From positions 1 through 29,473 of the forward strand of contig NZ_JACRTG010000014.1 in the NCBI RefSeq assembly GCF_014385195.1: 29,473 bases of DNA, read 5' to 3'. This DNA is from Paratissierella segnis. Lineage in GTDB: Bacteria > Bacillota > Clostridia > Tissierellales > Tissierellaceae. The notes under the pieces were generated by a model, which was given only the letters and a program-made list of their open reading frames with translations, made no database searches and had not been told where the DNA came from. The translations under genes and the position numbers were made by a program. Shown piece by piece: positions 14,636 to 23,004 of this stretch; position 1 is the first letter of the stretch, and each line of letters starts with the position of its first letter.

Positions 14636-15487
14636 ATGAGTGAGAGTTGTAATCAAAATTGCAGTAGCTGCTCGGAGGATTGTGAAGAAAGAAAAGAACA
14701 AAAAATTGATTTTTCAGAGAAGTTAAATCAGATGAGCAGCGTTAAAAAAGTAATAGGTGTTATTAGCGGTAAAGGGGGAGTCGGAAAGTCTCTTGTAACT
14801 TCCATTCTTGCAGTTATAATGAATAGGATGGGTTATCATACCGCCATTCTTGATGCGGACGTTACAGGACCTTCTATTCCGAAAGCATTTGGCATCAAGG
14901 GAAAAGCTGAAGGAAATGAGTTTGGCTTATTCCCTGTTAAAAGTAAGACTGGTATTGATATTATGTCTGTTAATTTACTTTTGGAAAACGACACTGATCC
15001 TGTAGTTTGGAGAGGTCCAATTATTGCCGGTACGGTCAAGCAATTCTGGACAGATGTTATCTGGGGAGATGTAGATTTTATGTTTATCGATATGCCTCCT
15101 GGAACCGGGGATGTTCCGCTTACAGTATTTCAATCAATAGCCGTTGATGGAATTATCGTTGTAACTTCACCCCAGGAACTGGTATCAATGATTGTATCGA
15201 AAGCTGTTAAGATGGCTGAAATGATGAATATACCTATTATTGGTTTGGTAGAAAATATGTCATATTTTACATGTCCTGATAACGGAAAAGACTATCATAT
15301 ATTTGGAGATAGTCATATTGAAGAAATAGCTGAAAAGCATAGATTAAAAGTTTTAGCTAAATTGCCAATTGACCCGAAAATATCTGCAGCATGTGATAAA
15401 GGTATGATAGAGTTATTTGATGAAAATTGGTTTGATTCTGTCGCTAAAATACTTTCAGAAGGAATAGAGGGAAAAGAAATTGAGTGA
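14636..15487 (+). CDS. Mrp/NBP35-family P-loop ATPase (Fe-S cluster carrier)
   Basis: The 283-residue protein has an N-terminal Cys cluster (Cys5, 9, 12, 16; spacing C-x3-C-x2-C-x3-C), then the deviant Walker A GKGGVGKS (45-52) of the SIMIBI MinD/Mrp class, and FIDMPPGTGD as Walker B/switch II. Family members load and transfer Fe-S clusters. The C-terminal CPxC motif that bridges the dimer's cluster in ApbC/Nbp35 is altered: Cys213-Pro-Asp-Asn216, so the second Cys is lost. Cluster binding may therefore rely on the N-terminal Cys set. AAAGGAG precedes the ATG and the stop overlaps the next start by eight bases, indicating translational coupling with the C_GCAxxG/NifX fusion. Confidence 0.88.
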   Translation: MSESCNQNCSSCSEDCEERKEQKIDFSEKLNQMSSVKKVIGVISGKGGVGKSLVTSILAVIMNRMGYHTAILDADVTGPSIPKAFGIKGKAEGNEFGLFPVKSKTGIDIMSVNLLLENDTDPVVWRGPIIAGTVKQFWTDVIWGDVDFMFIDMPPGTGDVPLTVFQSIAVDGIIVVTSPQELVSMIVSKAVKMAEMMNIPIIGLVENMSYFTCPDNGKDYHIFGDSHIEEIAEKHRLKVLAKLPIDPKISAACDKGMIELFDENWFDSVAKILSEGIEGKEIE

Positions 15488-16304
15488 GCATTCAAAATTA
15501 GCAAAGGAATTGTATAAAAAAGGATATAATTGTTCACAGTCTGTTTTTGCAGCCTTTTGTGATGAGACGGGATTGGATTTAGAAACTTCACTAAAAATTT
15601 CTTCATCCTTTGGTGGCGGAATGGGCAAACTTCGTGAAGTATGTGGAGCAGTCAGTGGCATGTTTATGGTTGCAGGCATGATATACGGATATTCTGACCC
15701 GTCAGATAAAATTGCCAAAACTGAGCATTATAAGCTTATTCAGTCTATGGGTAAAAAGTTTAAAGATAAAAATAATTCAATTATATGCAGGGAACTTTTG
15801 AAACCATCTGTAAAAGATGATATTTCTATATCTGAGGATAAATCTGAAGGGAATCATAAAGATCCTTCTTGTGAAGAATTTGTGGAACAAGCAGCAATAA
15901 TAATTGACGAGTACATTAAAAATAAAAAAATGGAGGAAAAAGAAATGATTAAAATTGCAGTAGCAAGCGAAAAGGAAATGGTAACAGAACATTTTGGACA
16001 TTGTATCAATTTCAATATTTTTGAAGCTGAAAATGGGCAGATTACAAAAAGTGATTCTATTCCTAACCCAGGACACAAACCTGGATTTCTGCCGAATTTT
16101 TTAAATGATATGGGAGTTAATGTGATTATTTCAGGAGGTATGGGAGAAGGTGCTATAGATATCTTTAATGATAAAGGCATTGAAGTAATCGTAGGAGCAT
16201 CCGGTAATGCGAAAGATGCTGCAAATGCATATCTTAAAGGAATGCTTAAGTCTACGGGGTCTGTTTGTCATGAGCATCAACATCATGATGAATGTGACGA
16301 ATAG
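15480..16304 (+). CDS. C_GCAxxG_C_C redox domain fused to a NifX-type domain
   Basis: From the TTG at 15480 (behind AGAGGG) the frame encodes 274 residues. Residues 1-145 form a C_GCAxxG_C_C family domain: Cys18 and Cys27, then CGAVSG with Cys55, and later Cys in SIICRE and PSCEE. Such proteins are thought to carry redox-active or metal-binding Cys. Residues 156-265 form a NifX/dinitrogenase-cofactor domain (MIKIAVASEKEMVTEHFGHC through ISGGMGEGAIDIF) with a His/Cys-rich tail HEHQHHDEC. At the junction a GGAGG at 15932-15936 sits eight bases before the ATG of Met156, an ideal internal start, so a stand-alone NifX may be made as well. The overlap with the ATPase points to joint work in metal-cluster handling. 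Confidence 0.82.
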   Translation: MSEHSKLAKELYKKGYNCSQSVFAAFCDETGLDLETSLKISSSFGGGMGKLREVCGAVSGMFMVAGMIYGYSDPSDKIAKTEHYKLIQSMGKKFKDKNNSIICRELLKPSVKDDISISEDKSEGNHKDPSCEEFVEQAAIIIDEYIKNKKMEEKEMIKIAVASEKEMVTEHFGHCINFNIFEAENGQITKSDSIPNPGHKPGFLPNFLNDMGVNVIISGGMGEGAIDIFNDKGIEVIVGASGNAKDAANAYLKGMLKSTGSVCHEHQHHDECDE

Positions 16305-16335
16305 AATATTAGATTAAAACAAAGGGGGCTTTATC

Positions 16336-17859
16336 ATGACTTACCAGCCTAAATTATCATCTGCATTTAATGATACATATCTTAGGAGCAATCATATTTC
16401 TCCGCAGTCAGGAATGTGTTCGTTTTGTACAGAGGAATGTGATGGAACGTGTGAAATTGCATTAGCATCGGTTTTAGGCAAGCAAACTGTTTATCCAATA
16501 AATACCGGAAATAATCAAGTGGCATCTGAAAAGGATTATCCAATTGATTTTTCACACTTTAATATCAACGGACGGGTATTTGGTGCTATTGGTGTTAATG
16601 CTAGTTATGAAGAAGCAAATATTTATAATGTAAATTTAGAAAGAGAATATGGTAAGTTGAATCTTGTGAAATTGACTATGCCAATCATTTTACCCGCTAT
16701 TATTAAATTAAACTGGAAGGATTATTTTGGCGGAGCAGCCATGGCGGGAGTAACATGTGTAATTGGTGAAGAATCAAGAGATAAGGATCCTAATTTAAAG
16801 ATTGAGAATCACAAAGTTGTTGAATTTCCTGCTTTAGGCATTATATTAGATGCTTTTAGAAAATATTATCGGGGATATGGGCAGATTGTATTACAGTGTA
16901 ATGTTGAAGATGATATGCTGGGAATTCCGGAATATGCAATAAAGGAATATAATTTAGAGGCTTTAGAGTTCAAATTTGGTCAAAGTGCGAAAGGTACACA
17001 ACCAGTTCGTAAATTAAAAAACAGAGAAGAAGCATTAGAAAAACAAGAAATAGGGATGTTGGTATTTCCGGATCCTATGGATCCTGAGATTATTAAAAAG
17101 GATGAAGAAGGAGTTTGTCCGAATTTCAATATTTATACTAGATTACCATTGTGGGATGAAGAGTACTTAGTTGGAAGGGTAAAGAAGTTAAGAGAAATGG
17201 GAATTAAAAACTTCTATTTCAAAATGGCCGGATATGATAGAGCTGATTTAGAAAGAGTAATAAGAATTGGGAGTGAAGCCCAGATTGATATGATTACTTT
17301 TGATGGTGCCGGTGGAGGAACCGGATATAGTCCTTGTAAGATGATGAATGAATGGAGTCTGCCTACAATATTATTGGAAGAAGCAGTTTGTAACATAGTT
17401 GAGAAATTAAAAGCGGAGGATCGTTATATTCCGGCTATTACTATTGCTGGTGGATTTAGTTCTGAAGACCAAGTATTTAAGGCACTTGCATTTGGAAATC
17501 AAAATATAACTGGTATAGGAATATGCCGTGCTTCTATGACAGCTGCCATGAGTGGTAAAAATGTTGGTGAAAGAATAAAAAAAGGAGATATTCCTAATAA
17601 TATGAAGAAAATTGGCAGTACTGTTAATGAACTATATTATGATTTGGCAGATTTAAGATTTATATATGGTAAGGAAGCAAATAAATTTTCTTTAGGAGCT
17701 GTTGGAGTATTTTCATATTTAAATAAAATAGCTTTTGGATTAAAACATTTTGCAGCTCTGAATCGTAAATTTGATATTTCATATCTTGACAGAAGCGATT
17801 TGATTCCACTAACTTCTGATGCTAAGGCTCTTATTAATGGAAATTGGTTTAAAGCTTAA
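16336..17859 (+). CDS. FMN-dependent glutamate-synthase-like protein with N-terminal Cys motif
   Basis: The 507-residue protein matches the central and FMN-binding domain of the glutamate synthase large subunit (Glu_synthase, PF01645): KFGQSAKGTQPV (about 216-226), the TFDGAGGGTGYSP flavin/phosphate loop, and TIAGGFSSEDQVFKALAFG. It lacks the glutaminase and C-terminal helix domains. Near the N terminus, Cys28-x2-Cys31-x3-Cys35-x3-Cys39 could hold an extra Fe-S cluster. GltS proteins carry a 3Fe-4S site further downstream. The ATG follows AAAGGGGG, 31 bp after the fusion gene and in the same direction, so it probably belongs to the same operon, then a hairpin terminates. Such stand-alone proteins are flavin oxidoreductases of uncertain substrate; glutamate synthesis is not assured. 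Confidence 0.82.
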   Translation: MTYQPKLSSAFNDTYLRSNHISPQSGMCSFCTEECDGTCEIALASVLGKQTVYPINTGNNQVASEKDYPIDFSHFNINGRVFGAIGVNASYEEANIYNVNLEREYGKLNLVKLTMPIILPAIIKLNWKDYFGGAAMAGVTCVIGEESRDKDPNLKIENHKVVEFPALGIILDAFRKYYRGYGQIVLQCNVEDDMLGIPEYAIKEYNLEALEFKFGQSAKGTQPVRKLKNREEALEKQEIGMLVFPDPMDPEIIKKDEEGVCPNFNIYTRLPLWDEEYLVGRVKKLREMGIKNFYFKMAGYDRADLERVIRIGSEAQIDMITFDGAGGGTGYSPCKMMNEWSLPTILLEEAVCNIVEKLKAEDRYIPAITIAGGFSSEDQVFKALAFGNQNITGIGICRASMTAAMSGKNVGERIKKGDIPNNMKKIGSTVNELYYDLADLRFIYGKEANKFSLGAVGVFSYLNKIAFGLKHFAALNRKFDISYLDRSDLIPLTSDAKALINGNWFKA

Positions 17860-17918
17860 TAATTTCTTATTGATAGTCTAAAGCAAATACATTAAAATTG
17901 TTCATTAAATGAAAATAC

Positions 17919-17951
17919 TGGGCGTTTTCTAATTTATGTAGAAGACGCCCA
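17919..17951 (+). terminator. Hairpin terminator after the glutamate-synthase-like gene
   Basis: TGGGCGTTTTCT (17919-17930) pairs with AGAAGACGCCCA (17940-17951) over 12 bp with one G-U pair and a 9-nt loop. The tail (ATATTATGTC) is poor in T, so termination may be weak or factor-assisted. Confidence 0.6.
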
Positions 17952-18086
17952 ATATTATGTCATTTATAAAAGAGATGAGCCCATAAATTGATGGTAATTG
18001 TCAGTATGAATCAAATGATATTGAATATGAAAGTGTTTTCATTATCCCTTTTTGTGTTATTATATTAATATGGGCGAAGATAATAG

Positions 18087-18236
18087 GAAGGGAACCAAGG
18101 GAAAAGCCCTAAAATATATTATTTTGCACCTCTTAAAATATATGATGAAGAATATTTTCTTTTTTCTGAATGGTATGAAGTGCTTGTAAATAATGATAAG
18201 GCATACCTAATGAAGTGGTTAGTATTATATAAATGA
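18087..18236 (+). pseudogene. Start-less 49-residue frame, probable gene remnant
   Basis: Between a TAG at 18084-18086 and a TGA at 18234-18236 lies a frame with protein-like composition (KIYYFAPLKIYDEEYF, then EWYEVLVNNDKAYLMKW) but no ATG near its start. I do not recognise the family. The rest of 17952-18422 (about 470 bp) has no intact gene; a second broken stretch, MIVETSL followed by a stop, begins behind a GGAGG at about 18283. Confidence 0.3.
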
Positions 18237-18422
18237 GTGATTTAAGTCTACAGTTTTTAAAAAGGAACGGAGGTGTCTAACGATGATAGTAGAAACAAGT
18301 TTATGACTTTACAACAAAGTGGTGCGATAAATTTCTGGTCAAATAATCAATTACATAGAACTGATAAATTTTCATATATAGTGTTAGAGGTTAGATATTA
18401 AGAAAAATAGAGGTGGGTAACA

Positions 18423-19406
18423 ATGACGGATAGAAATAATATAGAGGATATTTTCGAGATAATTGAAGAGGATTTTAACTGGTTAAATGAAGATATTAAT
18501 GACCACATAAAGATATTAAAAGATGAGGCTAAAGAATTGATTGAAGAAGATTTAGTAGAAGAGCTGGAAGGGTGCCTAGAAGAGCTCAAAGATCTAAAAA
18601 AAATACTTGAAAAAATAGATGATGTGAGAAATGAATATATTTCTATAACAAAAGGCGAAGAACAAGATCAATTAGGCAATGATACTGAATACGATTATTT
18701 AGATGATTGGACAGGCACTGATCCCATACAGGTGGAACTATTTGGTATAAAATATGATGTGAAATATTGGAGAGATATTTTGTTGATATTGATGGAAGAA
18801 CTAAATAAAAGGGATAAGGGAATAGTAGCAGATGTTTTAAGGGATGACAAATTTAAGGGAAAGAAAAGAATACCGCTTACTTATGAACATAATAAGATAG
18901 ATAAAGAACATTATAAAAAGACCTCTTATGGATTATATGTACTAGTCAATGATAATGCAAATACTATTTACAATAGATGTATAAGGATTTTAAAAATTGC
19001 TGGATATAAGGAACAAAATTTAAAGATAAAATTAAATGATAGTGCTAAAAATAATGAAGAAACTAATATTGAAAATAGTAGTACAGACAATGAATCAATA
19101 AAGTTGGCTAAAAAATATGCAAGTATATCTATTGATAAACCTTTATTTAAGACTATTATAAATAGTATTGTTAATAGAAAGAACGAATATGGTACTGATT
19201 ATATAGAACCAAGAAAGATAGCAGAAAGATATGAGAGCTTGATTTTAAAAGATACAAAATATACTACGGCTTATCATGTAGTTATTAATATAGTTAAGTA
19301 TTTAGTGGATAGCCACTTTTTGGATAATTACGGGGAGTCCAAAAAAGGTAAATACATTGTGATTGATGACAATTCGTTAAAGATATGGTTAGCTAATAAT
19401 ATATAA
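18423..19406 (+). CDS. Acidic, helical protein of unknown function
   Basis: The 327-residue product starts after AGAGGTGGG. Residues 1-85 are extremely rich in Glu, Asp, Lys and Ile with heptad-like spacing and probably form a coiled coil. Residues about 95-200 form a mixed domain (PIQVELFGIKYDVKYWRDIL, then KKTSYGLYVLVNDNANTIYN). After an Asn/Ser/Glu linker, the C terminus (about 235-327) looks like a compact helical domain with a winged-helix-like end (TTAYHVVINIVKYLVDSHFL). No signal peptide or membrane segment is present. I recognise no family. It sits alone among gene remnants, which suggests an accessory gene. Confidence 0.6.
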   Translation: MTDRNNIEDIFEIIEEDFNWLNEDINDHIKILKDEAKELIEEDLVEELEGCLEELKDLKKILEKIDDVRNEYISITKGEEQDQLGNDTEYDYLDDWTGTDPIQVELFGIKYDVKYWRDILLILMEELNKRDKGIVADVLRDDKFKGKKRIPLTYEHNKIDKEHYKKTSYGLYVLVNDNANTIYNRCIRILKIAGYKEQNLKIKLNDSAKNNEETNIENSSTDNESIKLAKKYASISIDKPLFKTIINSIVNRKNEYGTDYIEPRKIAERYESLILKDTKYTTAYHVVINIVKYLVDSHFLDNYGESKKGKYIVIDDNSLKIWLANNI

Positions 19407-19445
19407 AATAGTATGAACGGATAGTGCTATAGGAGGCGTTAAATA

Positions 19446-19699
19446 ATGATAGGTGCAATATTGGAGATATAGCTGGTTCTCGTTTTGAATTCAATAACTA
19501 TAGGGCAAAGGATTTCATATTATTTGCTGAAGATTGCTTTGCAACTGATGATAGTATTATGACCTTAGCTGTAGCTAAAGCAATTATAGAGACGAGGGAA
19601 ATTTTAGAATCTACTTCATTTGAAGATGCTATTAGAACTGCAATTTCAGTAGGCGGAGATATTGATAAAATTGACTTTCTAAAAAAATGGAGATGCTAA
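19446..19699 (+). pseudogene. ADP-ribosylglycohydrolase (DraG-like) gene, frameshifted and truncated
   Basis: Behind AGGAGG an ATG at 19446 opens MIGAI. The frame then shifts near 19460 and continues in another frame as GDIAGSRFEFNNYRAKDFIL, followed by the Mg-binding TDDS motif and MTLAVAKAIIE. These are the first 70 residues of the ADP-ribosylglycohydrolase family. The following AIRTAISVGGDID matches a segment that should lie much further on, so an internal deletion has joined distant parts, and a stop follows at 19697-19699. It is clearly inactive. Confidence 0.72.
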
Positions 19700-19700
19700 G

Positions 19701-19784
19701 ATGAAATCAATAAGAAATATAGATAAGAAGAAAATAACTCTTGATGAGATTTCAACATTATATAAATTAGATGGTTACTTCTAA
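19701..19784 (+). pseudogene. Short 27-codon frame, likely a gene fragment
   Basis: An ATG at 19701 encodes MKSIRNIDKKKITLDEISTL followed by seven more residues and a TAA. The same strand then shows another short open run (KIRTEDVEQLGFSF). Together they look like pieces of a decayed gene next to the broken ADP-ribosylglycohydrolase. The family is not recognised. Confidence 0.3.
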
Positions 19785-19914
19785 AATAAGAACAGAAGAC
19801 GTAGAACAATTGGGATTCTCATTCTAATTAGTTATGATTGCCGGATGTAAATTGAACAATGAATACGTTAAACAAATTAAAATTTAGTATAATCTAATGT
19901 ATGGAGGTAATCTT

Positions 19915-20622
19915 ATGCTAAGTGCAATAGAAAATAGAGCTTCACGGAGAAAGTTTGAAAATGAGCCGATTACAGATTGGGAAAAAGAAAATATTATTTC
20001 GATTATAAATCATTTAAATGAAGTATCCGGTTTAGCCATGGAATTTATGGAGGATGGAAGCGTTGCCTTTGGAAAGTTAAGTAAAAGTTATGGGCTGTTT
20101 ACCAGTGTACGATCCCTCGTATTGATGAAAGGTAATAAAGACGATAAAGATTTAGACGAGAAAATTGGATATTATGGAGAAGAATTAGTTCTTCATATAA
20201 CCAATTTAGGTCTTGGAACATGCTGGGTTGGGGGTACCTTTGATAAGGATGTATTAACTATTGATAAAAGTGAAAAGTCACCTTGTGTTGTAGTAGTAGG
20301 TAAAGTAGCAGCTCTTTCCTTAAAGGAAAAGATGATACATTCAGTTACGCATAGAAAGGTAAAGAGTATGGAAGAACGAATTATAAGCGATAGTCCTTTG
20401 CCTCAATGGGTACAAAACGGAATGAAAGCTGTACTATTGGCTCCAAGTGCTAAAAACACACAAAAAGCAATGTTTAAATATGAGAATAATACCTTAAGTG
20501 TTCAAATTGCAAATGACTATTCAATGGATATGATTGATTTAGGCATTGCCAAGAAACATTTCGAAATAGGAGCAAAAGGGAAATTTGAGTTTGGGAATGG
20601 AGGTATCTTTTATTTAGAATAA
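19915..20622 (+). CDS. Nitroreductase-family protein of the TM1586 type
   Basis: The 235-residue protein starts MLSAIENRASRRKFENEPIT, the usual beginning of nitroreductases with the RxSxRxF flavin-phosphate motif. It continues with GYYGEELVLHITNLGLGTCWVGG, the conserved helix and strand near the flavin. A second half (LPQWVQNGMKAVLLAPSAKN through IDLGIAKKHFEIGAKGKFEF) repeats nitroreductase features, as in the pseudo-dimeric TM_1586 family. It probably binds FMN and reduces quinones, nitro compounds or flavins with NAD(P)H. The ATG at 19915 follows TGGAGG; a TATAAT at 19888-19893 lies close upstream without a clear -35. The gene is convergent with the TetR gene. Confidence 0.82.
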   Translation: MLSAIENRASRRKFENEPITDWEKENIISIINHLNEVSGLAMEFMEDGSVAFGKLSKSYGLFTSVRSLVLMKGNKDDKDLDEKIGYYGEELVLHITNLGLGTCWVGGTFDKDVLTIDKSEKSPCVVVVGKVAALSLKEKMIHSVTHRKVKSMEERIISDSPLPQWVQNGMKAVLLAPSAKNTQKAMFKYENNTLSVQIANDYSMDMIDLGIAKKHFEIGAKGKFEFGNGGIFYLE

Positions 20623-20651
20623 ACACCTCACTCCCAATAAATCTAGAAAAT

Positions 20652-21254
20652 TTATTCCGATTTACTGCGGTATTCACTTAGCATTGCAGTAAAAAAGCGG
20701 TCTAGTTTCTCTTTAAGAAATTCAGGGGAGTACTCATCAATATGAGACCACTCAAACTGGGTTATGAGATAAATACCCATAATCACATCTACAATATCAT
20801 CTGCATTAGCGCCGGATAAAAACAATCCTTCATTTTGTGCATCTATGACAAGCTCTTTTATAATATTCACCATTTTTTTACTCGTTGCATACAATGCGCT
20901 GTCCTCACAAGAACTAAGATATGTAATGCGGCGTGAAAGTCCCAAGTATTCTACCGATGCAGATACTAACTCTTCTAATGCAATTTTTAGTTTCTGCTCA
21001 CTGTTTTTGCAGTCAGTATTATCACTTTTGACCATAGCTTCAACCCTGTCAAGTACTTCATTCGCAGTTCCTATTAATAGGCTTTCTTTGTTAGAAAAGT
21101 AATTATAAATAGTCGCTTTAGATACTTCAGCCTTATTTGCAATATCCTCCATCATTGTTTCTTCATAGCCTTTTTGTGAAAACAACTTACGGGAAGCTTT
21201 TAAAATGCGCTTTCTGCTATTAATTTTGTTTAATTCTCTTCTATTCATATCCAT
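20652..21254 (-). CDS. TetR-family regulator of the RLP operon
   Basis: The 200-residue protein has a classic TetR DNA-binding domain in its first 60 residues: RKRILKASRKLFSQKGYEET, then MEDIANKAEVSKATIYNYFSNKESLL. The remaining helices form the ligand and dimer domain, which shows no link to a known effector. No Shine-Dalgarno precedes either ATG (21254 or 21248), and the predicted -10 ends only six bases before the first, so the mRNA may be leaderless. The gene diverges from the FGGY-kinase operon, and the shared region holds two related palindromes at 21301-21310 and 21337-21346. I infer repression of the operon, relieved by the substrate or an intermediate. Confidence 0.9.
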   Translation of the reverse strand: MDMNRRELNKINSRKRILKASRKLFSQKGYEETMMEDIANKAEVSKATIYNYFSNKESLLIGTANEVLDRVEAMVKSDNTDCKNSEQKLKIALEELVSASVEYLGLSRRITYLSSCEDSALYATSKKMVNIIKELVIDAQNEGLFLSGANADDIVDVIMGIYLITQFEWSHIDEYSPEFLKEKLDRFFTAMLSEYRSKSE

Positions 21255-21260
21255 AATATT

Positions 21261-21288
21261 ATTATACAGAAAAAAATAATTTTAGCAA
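21261..21288 (-). promoter_or_regulatory. Promoter of the TetR gene
   Basis: On the minus strand, TTGCTA (21288-21283) and a perfect TATAAT (21266-21261) are 16 bp apart. The expected start site is at or within a few bases of the ATG at 21254. Confidence 0.55.
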
Positions 21289-21300
21289 TAATAGATTTTA

Positions 21301-21346
21301 GTATTGACACGAATTTTAGACCCGAGTATAATTATAGTATCGATAC
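21301..21346 (+). promoter_or_regulatory. Operon promoter with two palindromic TetR operators
   Basis: TTGACA (21304-21309) and TATAAT (21327-21332) are perfect consensus boxes 17 bp apart. GTATTGACAC (21301-21310) covers the -35. GTATCGATAC (21337-21346), a perfect palindrome, covers the start site. The two agree at eight of ten bases and share flanking TAG and an A-rich/TTT tail, with centres 36 bp apart. A strong promoter with two operators is expected to be tightly repressed. Confidence 0.82.
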
Positions 21347-21390
21347 AAACTTTTCAGACACATATCTTTATAAATGGAGATGATGTTAAG

Positions 21391-22980
21391 ATGAAGGTTA
21401 TTGCATACGACATCGGCACAACTGGTCTTAAAACATGCATGTTTGATATTAGCAAAAAGGAAAGCGTTTACCTAATTGACGGCGAAGTGGAACCATATGA
21501 ACTGCATGTTTTAGAAAATGGCGGAGTGGAACAGGATCCCTTGGAATGGTGGGATGCCATGGGAAAAAGCACAAAAAGACTTTTAAAAAGAACGGGGGTT
21601 TCTAAGGAAGAAATTAAAGGAATTTCGTTTTGTTCGCAAATGCAGACGTTGGTTATGGTTGACAAGGAAGGCACGCCGCTTAGGCGAGCTATGAGCTGTA
21701 TGGATACCAGAGCAGATAAGCAATTTGCCAAGTATATGAAAAGAGGTTTGCAAATAGAAGGGCTAAATCTATACAAAGTATATAGATTAATTAGGATTAC
21801 CGGAGCGGTCACTGCAAGCACCAAAGACCCTATATGGAAATATCACTGGATTAGGGATAACGAACCGGAAATTTATCATAATACATACAAATGGCTGGAC
21901 GCAAAGGAATATTTGACCTGTCGTGCTACAGGAAAAATGCGGGTAAGCCGTGATGTTGCAAGTGCCACATTTCTCTATGATGTAAAAAAAGGTTGTTGGA
22001 GCAAAGAACTATGCAATTTATTTGGCATTGATATGGATCATCTTCCTGAATTGTGTAATTCAACCGATGAAGTGGGCGGATTATTGCCAATTGCCGCGAA
22101 TGATCTTGGCCTGGAACCGGGAATACCTGTATTTTCGGGGGGCAGTGATGTCAGCCTATGCCAAATAGGAGCCGGTTGTCTTAATGTAGGAGATGTAAAC
22201 TTCTATTCCGGGACCTCAGGATGGGTATGTACGACAGTGGATAAACTTCATTTAGATATTGGCAATGTTATAGGTGCTTTAGTGGGAGTGGACCCTGATT
22301 CTTACTGTTATATTGCCGAATTGGAAACTGCCGGCAAATGCATGGAATGGGTAAAAGATCGTATTGATTTACCTGAAATGGACTATGACGGTTTGATTGA
22401 ATACATGAAGGATGTCCCTGCTGGCAGCAATGGCATTGTATATTCTCCTTGGATGCATGGAAATCGTTGTCCTTTTGAAGATCCTTATGCAAGGGGAGTA
22501 TTTTTTGGGCTGGGAATTGCAACACGTGGCAGTGATTTAGTTAAATCTGTGGTTGAAGGTGTTTGTATGCATATGCGATGGATGCTTGAAGTAACGGAGA
22601 AAGCGTTCAAAACGACATCAACTGTGCGATTTACAGGTGGAAGCGCGATTTCACCTTATATCTGTCAGGTGTTAGCCGATGTTTTGGGCAGGGAAGTGGA
22701 AACAATTGAAAATCCACGGCATGTGGGAACAATAGGAGCTGCAGCATTGATGGCAGTGAGCTTTGGACTTATTTCTGATATTAAGGAGATAAAAGATATT
22801 ATAAAGGTTAAGGCTTCATATAAGCCAAATGCCGCTAATACAGCTATATATGACAGAATTTTCCCGGTATTTAAGAACCTTTATTTTGATAATAAAAAAT
22901 CTTTTGCCTCCCTTAATGCTTTATATGAGGGTTTATATAACCAAAATGAATCCTTTGAAGTTGAAGAAACATTAATTTAG
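21391..22980 (+). CDS. FGGY-family carbohydrate kinase
   Basis: The 529-residue protein is a full-length FGGY kinase, closest in look to xylulokinases. The N-terminal phosphate loop is DIGTTGLK (7-14). The catalytic base is probably Asp253 in FSGGSDVS. The second ATPase lobe contains FYSGTSGW and FTGGSAISPYICQVLADVLG, followed by GTIGAAALMA. I chose the ATG at 21391 because GGAGATG lies just upstream; the longer frame would begin inside the promoter. It opens a four-gene operon, 24 bp before the aminotransferase gene. The enzyme should phosphorylate a sugar or polyol. The unusual partners argue against ordinary xylulose catabolism, since no xylose isomerase or transporter is present. Confidence 0.9.
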   Translation: MKVIAYDIGTTGLKTCMFDISKKESVYLIDGEVEPYELHVLENGGVEQDPLEWWDAMGKSTKRLLKRTGVSKEEIKGISFCSQMQTLVMVDKEGTPLRRAMSCMDTRADKQFAKYMKRGLQIEGLNLYKVYRLIRITGAVTASTKDPIWKYHWIRDNEPEIYHNTYKWLDAKEYLTCRATGKMRVSRDVASATFLYDVKKGCWSKELCNLFGIDMDHLPELCNSTDEVGGLLPIAANDLGLEPGIPVFSGGSDVSLCQIGAGCLNVGDVNFYSGTSGWVCTTVDKLHLDIGNVIGALVGVDPDSYCYIAELETAGKCMEWVKDRIDLPEMDYDGLIEYMKDVPAGSNGIVYSPWMHGNRCPFEDPYARGVFFGLGIATRGSDLVKSVVEGVCMHMRWMLEVTEKAFKTTSTVRFTGGSAISPYICQVLADVLGREVETIENPRHVGTIGAAALMAVSFGLISDIKEIKDIIKVKASYKPNAANTAIYDRIFPVFKNLYFDNKKSFASLNALYEGLYNQNESFEVEETLI

Positions 22981-23004
22981 TAAAAAAAATTAGAGGTGAA
23001 TAAA

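Noticed and set aside
16336..17859. Complete glutamate synthase
   Set aside because: Glutaminase and C-terminal domains are absent and no small subunit is adjacent.
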